Assembly (NCBI RefSeq): GCF_014859565.1 | Contig: NZ_JACUUA010000159.1 | Coordinates: 1 to 7,707 of the forward strand | From: Marinospirillum sp. | GTDB taxonomy: Bacteria > Pseudomonadota > Gammaproteobacteria > Pseudomonadales > Halomonadaceae | Direction: 5' to 3' | Length of the DNA: 7,707 nucleotides | Shown here: piece by piece, positions 1-6,713 of the stretch | Position numbering within the stretch: the stretch's first letter is position 1 | Layout: each line of letters opens with the position of its first letter | The notes under the pieces: generated by a model | What the model was told of the DNA's origin: nothing | The model's database searches: none | The model's input: the letters and a program-made list of their open reading frames with translations, nothing else | Position numbers and translations under genes: made by a program

Positions 1-100
1 TCAGCCGGTTGAAATGACCGTGGGTAATGACACCTTCACGGCTTTCCCCTGGGAGCAGACCGACAAGGCAGCAGCATTAAAAGCAGATGCTGGGCTGTAA
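1..100 (+). CDS. 3' end of an unidentified protein gene (5' end outside window)
   Basis: An open frame enters from the left edge (codons start at position 2) and runs 32 codons to TAA at 98-100, followed at once by a second TAA at 101-103. The visible C-terminus contains [25 protein letters not shown] sequence, with a short aromatic stretch and then an Ala/Lys/Asp-rich helix-like tail. I do not recognise the family from 32 residues. Support that it is a real gene end comes from the tandem stop codons and a strong intrinsic terminator about 50 bases downstream. No function is proposed. Confidence 0.6.
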   Translation, partial: QPVEMTVGNDTFTAFPWEQTDKAAALKADAGL

Positions 101-152
101 TAATTCGTAAAAATATTGCCGCCTAGTGTTTCGGCGACAAGTTGTTATGATC

Positions 153-187
153 AATACCCCGAGGCCTCGGCTTCGGGGTATTTTTTT
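153..187 (+). terminator. Rho-independent terminator of the upstream gene
   Basis: AATACCCCGAGGC and GCTTCGGGGTATT form a 13-bp stem (one G-U pair) around a CTCG loop, followed by seven T residues at 181-187. This is a textbook intrinsic terminator, 52 bases after the stop of the leftmost gene. The T tract ends only 18 bases before the next start codon, so it also lies in the leader of the downstream gene. Because the stem is nearly symmetrical, the opposite strand can form the same hairpin but lacks a comparable T run there. Confidence 0.9.
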
Positions 188-205
188 CAGGTGAAGGAGT
201 CACAG

Positions 206-2359
206 ATGTCTTTAACCAGCGATGTAATACAAACCCAGAATCATGCACCCCGCTTGCAACCGGTGTTCAGTGTGCTGGTCGCTGGTCATCGGCAGCAGCG
301 CTTGCAGCCGGATGGAGTCGATGCTGACTTGCTGGAGCAGCGGCAGTGCGACCTGCAGAGTGATATGAAAGGCCTGCTGGATCGTATCAGGCTGGCTGCT
401 ACGGATACCTTTGAGCAAGTACAGGAAGTTTATGCCGATGTTCCGCCCCTGACCCGTATGATCACTGGATCGGGCAATGGTGCTGATGCACTGGGTGCCC
501 AGCTGGCTGTTGAGTGTGGTTATGAGCTGGATTATCTGTTGCCTCGCGCCAGTCAGCAGGCGGTGGATGCGCCCACTGCGGCTCGCGGGGTGGCAATGCA
601 GATGCAGCCGGTTGATGGTGCCGTCGATCTTTCAGAAGCGGATTATCGCTTACGGGATCGTCTGGCATTAAGTTTCAGTGATCTACTGGTGGCAGTCTGG
701 GATGGTCAGGAACCGCAGAACCTGAGCAGCGGTACATCGTTGATGATTCGTGAAGCCCTGTTACGACGGACACCAACCTGCATTCTGCTGTTGCCCCCAA
801 ATGCCGATGCACCACAACTGCTTTGGCTGGATTTACAAAAGCTGACAGATGCCTGGTTAACTGAGGTGGAGGTGCTGGGCTGTAACGCTGACCTATTGCT
901 GCAGGTTTTTGATGAATTACCGCTGGATGCCCCTGTAACTGACCAGCGTTTACGTCAGTGGATGGATATCCTGCTGGTGCCTTTTCGTCCGGCCTTACAA
1001 CCAGACAATGCCGAACGAACTCTGCTAAAACGTATTGAGCAACAGCGCTCGGTCAGTCGGTATCTGCTGCAATGGCTGTTCTGGTGGTTGCACGGCAGGG
1101 GTTGGCGCAAGCAAATCACAGAACGCCCACTGCCGTTAATAGAGTGGATCAAGGGCAGTTGGTTATGGCTGAACATCATGCTCAACCCACCCCAGAAGAG
1201 TCAGCCACTGCGGGTGATGGAGATACTGCATACCGAGGTGCGTCAGTACACTCGTCAGGAGCGCATGATTAGTCGGGCGCACGGTTTTTTTTCCGGTTTG
1301 GCCAAGCTGGATCTTGGCTCTGCCATTCAGGCCTTGTTCCGGCCACCTTGTTATCAGGGTTATGGCAATATCAGTGCCGATGCCATGGCGGATGTGCCCA
1401 ATCCAATTCAGGAGCCAAAGCTGGAGCAGGTATTTAACTGGTCGGATACTCAGGCGCGGGTATTTGCCACCCGTTACCGGGATGACACCTGGCTGATTTA
1501 TTATGCAGCGGCTTTTGCAGTTTTTTGTGCGGTCGCAGGTGCCATTCATCTCTGGCCTGCACCGAGTACCGGCGTCCCGTTTATCTGGGTGTTTCTGGAA
1601 TTTATCCTGCTGCATTTTATTGTGCGGCGGGTGTTGCAATCCCGCTTCCTTAATTTTCATGGTCGCTGGATGAGTTTTCGTTTTATTGCTGAACAGGTGC
1701 GTTATCTGCGGCTGGGTTATCCGCTGCTGGTATTACCGAACAGTTATTCGGTGCCAGTCTGGGAGCCGGTGGTGGAACGGGGTCGTATTGAGTTGCGATT
1801 AAAATCAGCAGAGGCCTGGATTCTGCAGCGGTTATTGATTGCAGAGGGTTTGCCGCGCTGTGCTTCCGGCCAGCCAATTTATGGCATGACTGAACACAAC
1901 ACTGAAACACTGCAATACATCCGCGCAGTACTTGAGGAACATCGCCACTATTACCTGAATAGTTACCATCACCTGCACCGGGAGCATACCTACCTGCACC
2001 GGCTGGCTTTTGGTTTGTTCACCCTGACTTTTCTTGCAGTGACCATTCACTTCTTTTTTACCCTGCCGGCAATTCTGATTTTTACCGGTTTTTTTCCGGC
2101 CTGGGGTGCAGCCATTCATGGTATCCTTAGCCAGAACGAGGTGGTACGGGTGTCGTCCATGGCGGCACAAGTGTGGCGAGAATTAACCACTTTAAAAGAA
2201 GCTTTTGAGCTGCACGAACATTTGGCAGGACGCGCTTCCAGCTGGCAACGTACCCAGCAGCTACGAGAGCTGGTGGGTGCGGCATCCGGCATCCTGTCTA
2301 ATGAAAACCAGTACTGGCGCTCGTTATTCCAGCATAACCAACCGGATCTACCTGCATGA
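206..2359 (+). CDS. SLOG-domain membrane protein, SLATT-like predicted nucleotide-sensing effector
   Basis: 717 aa from the ATG at 206, chosen because GAAGGAG (193-199) sits 6 bases upstream and the terminator lies before it. Residues about 20-200 look like a SLOG Rossmann domain: VLVAGHR (23-29), [11 protein letters not shown] (87-97), a DLLVAVWDG strand (159-167) and [10 protein letters not shown] (176-185), the usual order of ligand-binding loops. A Trp-rich middle (about 285-325) follows. Predicted membrane helices are about 428-448, 457-476, 597-617 and 619-640. After the first hairpin, [16 protein letters not shown] (488-503) matches the W..yR..AE..R signature of SLATT/DUF4231-type proteins. 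A His-rich stretch (seven His in 579-598) precedes the second hairpin. Known: SLOG-SLATT proteins are predicted to sense nucleotide-derived signals and permeabilise the inner membrane in phage or plasmid conflict. Inferred: the same role here. The 3' end overlaps the YjdM gene by ATGA. The SLOG call is firmer than the SLATT call. Confidence 0.72.
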   Translation: MSLTSDVIQTQNHAPRLQPVFSVLVAGHRQQRLQPDGVDADLLEQRQCDLQSDMKGLLDRIRLAATDTFEQVQEVYADVPPLTRMITGSGNGADALGAQLAVECGYELDYLLPRASQQAVDAPTAARGVAMQMQPVDGAVDLSEADYRLRDRLALSFSDLLVAVWDGQEPQNLSSGTSLMIREALLRRTPTCILLLPPNADAPQLLWLDLQKLTDAWLTEVEVLGCNADLLLQVFDELPLDAPVTDQRLRQWMDILLVPFRPALQPDNAERTLLKRIEQQRSVSRYLLQWLFWWLHGRGWRKQITERPLPLIEWIKGSWLWLNIMLNPPQKSQPLRVMEILHTEVRQYTRQERMISRAHGFFSGLAKLDLGSAIQALFRPPCYQGYGNISADAMADVPNPIQEPKLEQVFNWSDTQARVFATRYRDDTWLIYYAAAFAVFCAVAGAIHLWPAPSTGVPFIWVFLEFILLHFIVRRVLQSRFLNFHGRWMSFRFIAEQVRYLRLGYPLLVLPNSYSVPVWEPVVERGRIELRLKSAEAWILQRLLIAEGLPRCASGQPIYGMTEHNTETLQYIRAVLEEHRHYYLNSYHHLHREHTYLHRLAFGLFTLTFLAVTIHFFFTLPAILIFTGFFPAWGAAIHGILSQNEVVRVSSMAAQVWRELTTLKEAFELHEHLAGRASSWQRTQQLRELVGAASGILSNENQYWRSLFQHNQPDLPA

Positions 2360-2697
2360 TGACTAATCTACCCCCCTGCCCTGCCTGCGGTTCTGAATAC
2401 ACCTATGATGATGGCATTCAATATGTCTGCCCGGAATGCGCCCACGAATGGTCAAAGGATGGCGATGCTGCCACTGAAGACGTAAAAATCATCAAGGATG
2501 CCAATGGCAATCCGCTGGTGGATGGTGACACGGTGACCGTTATCAAAGACCTGAAAGTGAAGGGTTCTTCACTGGTGGTGAAAGTGGGCACCAAGGTCAA
2601 AAACATCCGCCTGGTGGATGGTGATCATGACATCGACTGCAAAATTGATGGTATTGGTGCCATGAAACTAAAGTCCGAATTTGTCAAAAAGGTGTGA
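2356..2697 (+). CDS. yjdM: YjdM (PhnA-like) zinc-ribbon protein
   Basis: 113 aa from ATG 2356, or 112 aa from the adjacent ATG 2359; E. coli YjdM is of similar length. The N-terminus carries a zinc ribbon, CPAC...CPEC (Cys 7, 10, 24 and 27 counted from the second Met). The C-terminal domain is the typical small beta domain of the family, with [25 protein letters not shown] and the ending [10 protein letters not shown]. It was formerly called PhnA because the gene lies near the E. coli phosphonate genes, but it is not phosphonoacetate hydrolase and its biochemical role is not settled. Its ATG overlaps the TGA of the SLOG gene (ATGA, 2356-2359) and no convincing ribosome-binding site precedes it, so translation is probably coupled to the upstream gene. 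Family assignment is firm; a functional link with the upstream gene is inference. Confidence 0.93.
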   Translation: MMTNLPPCPACGSEYTYDDGIQYVCPECAHEWSKDGDAATEDVKIIKDANGNPLVDGDTVTVIKDLKVKGSSLVVKVGTKVKNIRLVDGDHDIDCKIDGIGAMKLKSEFVKKV

Positions 2698-2710
2698 TCC
2701 TCTTTTAAAT

Positions 2711-2750
2711 CTGCTGGCTCGTCACAGGCTATCTTGTGTCGAGTCATCAG
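2711..2750 (+). terminator. 40-nt imperfect hairpin after yjdM, possible terminator or 3' stabiliser
   Basis: Two 18-nt arms, 2711-2728 and 2733-2750, enclose the loop CTAT. Sixteen of 18 positions pair (two as G-U); mismatches are C2714/T2747 and T2722/T2739. It begins 13 bases after the yjdM stop. Only GTTTGCC follows, not a T tract, so it is not a classical intrinsic terminator. It may end transcription with a factor, protect the mRNA 3' end, or act otherwise. TGCTGGC (2712-2718) can instead pair with GCCAGCA (2755-2761), which would disrupt the first hairpin. Confidence 0.5.
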
Positions 2751-2775
2751 GTTTGCCAGCATATCTTGTGATTTA

Positions 2776-2803
2776 TTGCGCCGCCTCTTGTTTATACTAA
2801 AAT
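2776..2803 (+). promoter_or_regulatory. Candidate fic promoter
   Basis: TTGCGC (2776-2781) and TAAAAT (2798-2803) are separated by 16 bases. The -10 matches the consensus at five of six positions and the -35 at three of six. The -10 lies inside the first palindromic box, so a protein bound there would block RNA polymerase. The surrounding DNA is markedly AT-rich, so chance matches are likely and this is only the best candidate. Confidence 0.3.
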
Positions 2804-2818
2804 TTGAAAAATTAGTAG
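2791..2818. promoter_or_regulatory. Operator-like box 1 upstream of fic
   Basis: TTTATACTAA-N11-TTAGTAG. The inner TACTAA (2795-2800) and TTAGTA (2812-2817) are perfect inverted half-sites, about two helical turns overall, as expected for a dimeric helix-turn-helix protein. An identical arrangement recurs exactly 46 bases downstream. The likely ligand is the winged-helix tail of the adjacent Fic protein, by inference. Confidence 0.65.
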
Positions 2819-2836
2819 ATTGCTCGTAAAAAGCTA

Positions 2837-2864
2837 TTTATACTAATTTTAATTATTTTAGTAG
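2837..2864. promoter_or_regulatory. Operator-like box 2 overlapping the fic translation start region
   Basis: Second copy of TTTATACTAA-N11-TTAGTAG, with half-sites TACTAA (2841-2846) and TTAGTA (2858-2863). All 17 fixed positions match box 1 while the 11-base spacers differ, which argues for selection on the half-sites. The box ends in the AGG (2863-2865) that serves as ribosome-binding site 8 bases before ATG 2874, so occupancy would block transcription just before the gene. Confidence 0.65.
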
Positions 2865-2873
2865 GTGTGTGCC

Positions 2874-4241
2874 ATGAAGCTTCCGTTAACCCCCCCCGAT
2901 CAAAATACCTTCCTGCAGCGATTGTTATCGCAGCAGCCGGAGCAGCTTGCCCAACTTTTAATGACCGGTATTGGCCCTTGTGATGCCAAGGGACAATATC
3001 TGCACTGGGATAAGCTGCGTCACTTGAATCCACCTGCGGGCATGACACCGGAACTTCACTGGGCCGCCATCAAAATGGCCAGGAAAAAACTGTCCAGAAG
3101 TGTGCCGCTGTATAACAAAAATCAGCAGGCATTCAGCTATTGTATTCCTGATACTTTGATGCGGCATCTGCTCTGGATCAGTGAGCAGGCAACAGGATCC
3201 ATCGAGGCAGATGGAGTCGTTCGTGATACAAAAATCCGGCAACAATATCTGATCAGCAGTTTGATGGAGGAGTCCATCAGCTCCAGTCAACTGGAGGGAG
3301 CATCAACAACTCGAAGGGTTGCGAAGGAGTTGCTGCGCAGTGGGCGCAAGCCAATGGATCACTCTGAACAGATGATCGTCAACAACTACCGGGCGATGCA
3401 GTTCATTCGGGAATATCGGTATGAGCAGCTGACTCCTTTGTTGGTGTTTGAGCTGCACAGAATTTTGACCGAAGGCACCCTGGATGCGGCAGATCAGGAT
3501 AAAGCGGGGCAGTTCAGAACATCAGCAGATGATATCTGTGTTTTTTCGCAGGATGACGTATTATTGCATGTTCCGCCAAAGTCTGTGGAGCTGGAACAGC
3601 GGCTGCAAGCGGTGTGTGATTTTGCTAATGCCCTGGATGAAACGGATGATCAGTTCATTCCGCCGATTATCAGAGCCATTATTGTTCATTTCATGATGGG
3701 GTACGACCACCCGTTTGTGGATGGTAATGGGCGTACTGCTCGGGCGTTATTTTACTGGATCATGTCCAGGGCCAATTACTGGTTGATGGAGTACATCTCC
3801 ATTTCCAGGGTGATCAGAAAAGCACCGGCACGCTATATGAAAGCCTATTTGTATACAGAAACCGATGATAATGATCTGACGTATTTCCTTGATCATCAAT
3901 TAGAGGTGATCCGGGAAGCTATTAATGATCTGCACCAGTACCTGTCCAGAAAAATGCAGGAGCAACGGGAATCTGAGAATGTACTGAACCGTTCCTCGTT
4001 ACAGGGTCGGTTAAATCATCGGCAGCGGGCATTGCTGGAACATGCCCTCAAGCATCCCGGTCACGAATACACTATCCGAGAGCATCAGACGGCACATGAT
4101 GTGGTCTACCAGACGGCACGTACGGACCTGATGACTCTGTCTGACCACTTTCGATTATTACGTAAACACAAGATCGGCAAAAAGGATGTGTTTATTGCAC
4201 CCGCTGACCTGAACCGTATTATCTCGAAAATGCCTGCATAA
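2874..4241 (+). CDS. Fic family AMP-transferase, class II, with C-terminal winged helix
   Basis: 455 aa from ATG 2874, preceded by TAGG at 8 bases; a GTG at 2865 would add three residues but would overlap that site. The catalytic Fic motif HPFVDGNGRTAR (279-290) is complete, with the catalytic His279. The inhibitory motif SSQLEG (137-142), with Glu141, fits [S/T]xxxE[G/N]. It lies N-terminal to the Fic core in the same chain, defining class II (self-inhibited) Fic proteins. The N-terminal 110 residues include YLHWDKLRHLNPPAGMT (42-58), typical of the longer Fic subfamily. Residues about 380-443 form a probable winged helix-turn-helix. Known: such enzymes transfer AMP from ATP to Ser, Thr or Tyr hydroxyls of target proteins in the cytosol. 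The target here is unknown. No small antitoxin gene lies beside it. The upstream paired palindromes suggest autorepression. The 3' end overlaps phrB by 23 bases. Confidence 0.93.
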   Translation: MKLPLTPPDQNTFLQRLLSQQPEQLAQLLMTGIGPCDAKGQYLHWDKLRHLNPPAGMTPELHWAAIKMARKKLSRSVPLYNKNQQAFSYCIPDTLMRHLLWISEQATGSIEADGVVRDTKIRQQYLISSLMEESISSSQLEGASTTRRVAKELLRSGRKPMDHSEQMIVNNYRAMQFIREYRYEQLTPLLVFELHRILTEGTLDAADQDKAGQFRTSADDICVFSQDDVLLHVPPKSVELEQRLQAVCDFANALDETDDQFIPPIIRAIIVHFMMGYDHPFVDGNGRTARALFYWIMSRANYWLMEYISISRVIRKAPARYMKAYLYTETDDNDLTYFLDHQLEVIREAINDLHQYLSRKMQEQRESENVLNRSSLQGRLNHRQRALLEHALKHPGHEYTIREHQTAHDVVYQTARTDLMTLSDHFRLLRKHKIGKKDVFIAPADLNRIISKMPA

Positions 4242-5637
4242 CCCTTTCTCGTGCCATTTTTAAATCCACAATGGGTTGTGGATAGTTTGGGCTGCCAAAC
4301 AAATCCACTTTATCCACAGGGGGTTGATGGATGGCTTTGTTATCCAGGTGTGCCAGTTCCGGTAACCAGTGACGGATAAAGAGACCCTGGTGGTCAAACT
4401 TTTTTGACTGGCTGTAAGGATTAAACAGGCGGAAGTAGGGTACTGCATCGGTGCCGGTCGAGGCTGCCCACTGCCAACCGCCGTTGTTGGCTGCCAGATC
4501 TGCATCCACCAGATGCTGCATAAAAAAGGCTTCGCCCACTCGCCAATCAATCAGCAGGTGTTTACTTAAAAACATCGCACTCAGCATCCGCAGGCGGTTG
4601 TGCATCCAGCCGGTGTGCAGCAGCTGGCGCATGGCTGCATCCACCAGCGGAAACCCCGTTTGCCCGGTTTGCCAGGCTTGTAAATCCCGCTGCGCCTTGC
4701 TGTTTTCGAGTGAACGCCAGGGTAGGTGCTCGGTATCTTTTTTGAAGGCTTTGCCACGGCTGACACGCGGAAAACCAATTAAGAGATGGCGATAAAACTC
4801 CCGCCACACCAACTCGGACACCCAGCAACCGGCGCCAGTGGTTTTATCCTGAATACGACCTTGTGATGCCAGATGTGCGGCAGCCAGGCACTGGCGTGAA
4901 GAAATCACACCCGCAGCTAGCCAGGGTGACAGACTGCTGGTGCCGTTAATCGCCGGAAAATCCCGTTGTGTTTGATAGTCTGGAAGTGAAGAGGCACAAA
5001 AATCTTCCAGCCTTTGGTGGGCAGCGGCTTCACCAGCAGGCCAGAACACCAGCGCAGGATGATCAGGGCTGGTAGGAAGCGCATCACTGTTTAACCCGGT
5101 GGGTTGCTGGGGTGCCGGCTCAGGCAGGGGAGTCCACTGTTCCGTGCGCAGCTGGCTTAGCCAGTTGCGATAAAAGGGAGTAAAAACGGTGTAATAATCA
5201 CCCTTGCCGGTTCGGATACTGCCGGGGGTAAAAGCCACTTGATCCGTGAAGCGTTGAACGGTCAAACCGGCTTGTTTAAAGCTGCTTTCAACCTGTATAT
5301 CCCGTTGTTGTTCATTCCATTCGTATTCATCATTAAACAGCAGGTGGCTGGCATTCAGTTGTTTTGCCAACTGCAACAGGGCTTGATCATTGTTGGAAAA
5401 ATCGACTTGTTCCAGCAGCAACAAGGGAATATTCAGCCGCGCCAGCCGTTGTTGTAATGCTTGCAGGTTGTTGAGTACAAAGGCGGTTTTGAGTGTGCCC
5501 CAGCCATGCTGCTGCCATTGTTGCAAGGTCGGGATAAATACCGCCACCACTTCACCCTGCTGACAGGCTTGATGAAGTGCAGGGTTATCTTCGGTACGCA
5601 GGTCTGAACGAAACCAGACCAGTTGGCGAGATTTCAT
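4219..5637 (-). CDS. phrB: Deoxyribodipyrimidine (CPD) photolyase
   Basis: 472 aa, the same length as E. coli PhrB. It repairs cyclobutane pyrimidine dimers using blue or near-UV light. The N-terminal antenna domain keeps the folate-contact residues known in E. coli, His44, Asn108 and Glu109, at the same positions, suggesting a methenyl-tetrahydrofolate antenna. The C-terminal FAD domain has SELVWREFYRHL (274-285, with Glu275 and Trp278 at the lesion site), WMHNRLRM (344-351, Asn347/Arg348) and LAANNGGWQWAASTGTDA (381-398, with Asn384 near the flavin). The electron-transfer Trp triad corresponds to Trp307, Trp365 and Trp388. The ATG overlaps the TGA of the MerR gene (ATGA) and lacks a good ribosome-binding site, so it is probably translationally coupled and under that regulator's control. 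Its stop lies 23 bases inside the end of the convergent fic gene. Confidence 0.97.
   Translation of the reverse strand: MKSRQLVWFRSDLRTEDNPALHQACQQGEVVAVFIPTLQQWQQHGWGTLKTAFVLNNLQALQQRLARLNIPLLLLEQVDFSNNDQALLQLAKQLNASHLLFNDEYEWNEQQRDIQVESSFKQAGLTVQRFTDQVAFTPGSIRTGKGDYYTVFTPFYRNWLSQLRTEQWTPLPEPAPQQPTGLNSDALPTSPDHPALVFWPAGEAAAHQRLEDFCASSLPDYQTQRDFPAINGTSSLSPWLAAGVISSRQCLAAAHLASQGRIQDKTTGAGCWVSELVWREFYRHLLIGFPRVSRGKAFKKDTEHLPWRSLENSKAQRDLQAWQTGQTGFPLVDAAMRQLLHTGWMHNRLRMLSAMFLSKHLLIDWRVGEAFFMQHLVDADLAANNGGWQWAASTGTDAVPYFRLFNPYSQSKKFDHQGLFIRHWLPELAHLDNKAIHQPPVDKVDLFGSPNYPQPIVDLKMARERVMQAFSR
4264..4300. repeat. Two back-to-back perfect hairpins after the fic stop, inside phrB
   Basis: ATCCACAA-TGGG-TTGTGGAT (4264-4283, 8-bp perfect stem) is followed one base later by GTTTGG-GCTG-CCAAAC (4285-4300, 6-bp perfect stem). 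They start 23 bases after the fic stop and lie within the last codons of phrB. Neither has a proper T tract on either strand. As the convergent genes leave no spacer, these could help end or stabilise fic transcripts, but coding constraint could also produce them. Confidence 0.35.
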
Positions 5638-6458
5638 GTTTTGTCACGCAGCAGACCATACAGGGTGACCGAGTTGATCTGTTCCAGTTGACTGGTTTCC
5701 ACACAGGGTGCGGAACATTTTTCTTTGAGTTGTTGTAATTGTTGTTGTGAATAATCACCGGAACCCAGCAGCAGCAGTCTGGGTTTAAGTCGAACAGCAA
5801 CCTGCAGCAGTTCGTTAAAATGGATGGCTTGATCCAGCCAGAAAACCTCAAAATCCAGATCACTCAGTGCCAGCAAAGTCAGCAGTTGCTGTTGCTGATC
5901 TTCACCAGTACGCAACAATAACAGGCGTGGACCGGCCAGCAGTTTGCGGCGGTTTTGCAGTCGCTCACCAATACGGTTTCTCAGGTAACGAATCAGCAAG
6001 CCGTAGCTGGCAGAATCTGTAGGCAGGCTGCGCAACAAGGGACTAAATACATCATCGGCCAGCTGGCTGGCAGGCCAGCGAGTGAAGGCATCACAGAAAA
6101 GCCGATCCAGCGCATCTTCATCCAGCTGTTGCAGGGTCTGTTGGAATTGCTCACGCAGTGCCTGCCAGTCACCGGCAGGCTCAATTGGTCGGTTGGCTTC
6201 AGGGGGTTGATCCAGCAGATCGCCCACCTGACTGATGGTGACACCCTTGTCCATCCATTGCAGGATACGGCGAACATTCTCGATATCTGTAGTGGAGTAA
6301 AGCCGGTGACCCTTGGGAGTGCGCTGAGGTGTGATCAGCCCATAACGTCTTTCCCATGCACGCAAGGTGACGGTGTTAACACCGGTCAGACGAGAAACCT
6401 CACGGATAGGATACAGCGGGCTAGTGTTGCCTTGCTCCGCTTCGGGGTCGTGCGCCAT
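5634..6458 (-). CDS. MerR-family regulator with degenerate cobalamin-binding-like domain
   Basis: 274 aa from ATG 6458, chosen because GGAG (6468-6465) lies 6 bases upstream; an in-frame ATG at 6470 and a TTG at 6503 lack such a site. Residues 16-65 are a typical MerR helix-turn-helix and wing: YPIREVSRLTGVNTVTLRAWERRYG (16-40), then TPKGHRLYS (47-55). The remainder has the layout of LitR/CarH regulators: a helical bundle (about 98-172) and a Rossmann-like half (about 177-255). The expected cobalamin signatures are gone: the DxHxxG loop reads DQQQQL (187-192), and no Trp...Glu-His motif is seen in the bundle. Known: LitR/CarH proteins use adenosylcobalamin to sense light and often control photolyase genes. 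Inferred: this one regulates phrB, to which it is coupled by an ATGA overlap, without binding B12 itself. BluR/MlrA-like regulators are the nearest alternative. Confidence 0.88.
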   Translation of the reverse strand: MAHDPEAEQGNTSPLYPIREVSRLTGVNTVTLRAWERRYGLITPQRTPKGHRLYSTTDIENVRRILQWMDKGVTISQVGDLLDQPPEANRPIEPAGDWQALREQFQQTLQQLDEDALDRLFCDAFTRWPASQLADDVFSPLLRSLPTDSASYGLLIRYLRNRIGERLQNRRKLLAGPRLLLLRTGEDQQQQLLTLLALSDLDFEVFWLDQAIHFNELLQVAVRLKPRLLLLGSGDYSQQQLQQLKEKCSAPCVETSQLEQINSVTLYGLLRDKT

Positions 6459-6535
6459 TTTGATCTCCATCGGGTCGGTTGCTGCGCCGGTATTTTGCTG
6501 CAAGTTTACCTGAATACAGGCTTAAAAACAGTGAG

Positions 6536-6552
6536 GGTATAGCTATTGTACA
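6536..6552. promoter_or_regulatory. MerR-type operator box A, on the merR-phrB side
   Basis: GGTATAGCTATTGTACA matches box B (6723-6739) at 14 of 17 positions. It has the outline GTATA-N5-TGTACA, a partly symmetrical dyad. On the minus strand it overlaps a possible -10, TACAAT (6550-6545), with TTGGGG (6575-6570) as a weak -35 at 19 bases, the overlong spacing favoured by MerR regulators. It lies about 80 bases upstream of the MerR start codon. Confidence 0.6.
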
Positions 6553-6713
6553 AGCCTGCTCAGTTGTTGCCCCAAAGTCAGCGAACTCATGCGTGCCAAG
6601 GGGTAGCAATGCTGTTGATCAACACTGGCCACCCAGGCGAGGTGATGAAGTCACAAGGTGATCCTGTTTTTTCTGTTGATCATGCGCATAGCTTAGTGGC
6701 GCTTTGCGATTTG

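Noticed and set aside
116..205. TTG at 116 as start of the SLOG gene, adding 30 residues
   Set aside because: The extension would translate straight through a strong intrinsic terminator and has no ribosome-binding site, whereas ATG 206 has GAAGGAG at good spacing.
1163..1660. 165-codon open frame on the minus strand inside the SLOG gene
   Set aside because: Its translation has no recognisable domain and it lies fully antisense to a well-supported protein, so it is a frame shadow.
2698..2873. Small antitoxin gene upstream of fic (class I Fic system)
   Set aside because: No open frame of suitable size with a start and ribosome-binding site fits, and the inhibitory motif is already inside the Fic protein.
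4263..4318. Replication origin suggested by clustered ATCCAC(A) motifs and one perfect DnaA box
   Set aside because: The motifs lie in the phrB coding end, partly explained by repeated Val-Asp codons, and there is no AT-rich unwinding region or origin-linked gene.
6459..6503. TTG at 6503 or ATG at 6470 as start of the MerR gene
   Set aside because: Neither has a ribosome-binding site. GGAG lies 6 bases before ATG 6458, and the MerR domain begins shortly after that start.
5955..6542. 195-codon open frame on the plus strand opposite the MerR gene
   Set aside because: It is antisense to a clear MerR coding region, shows no family features and has no convincing ribosome-binding site.
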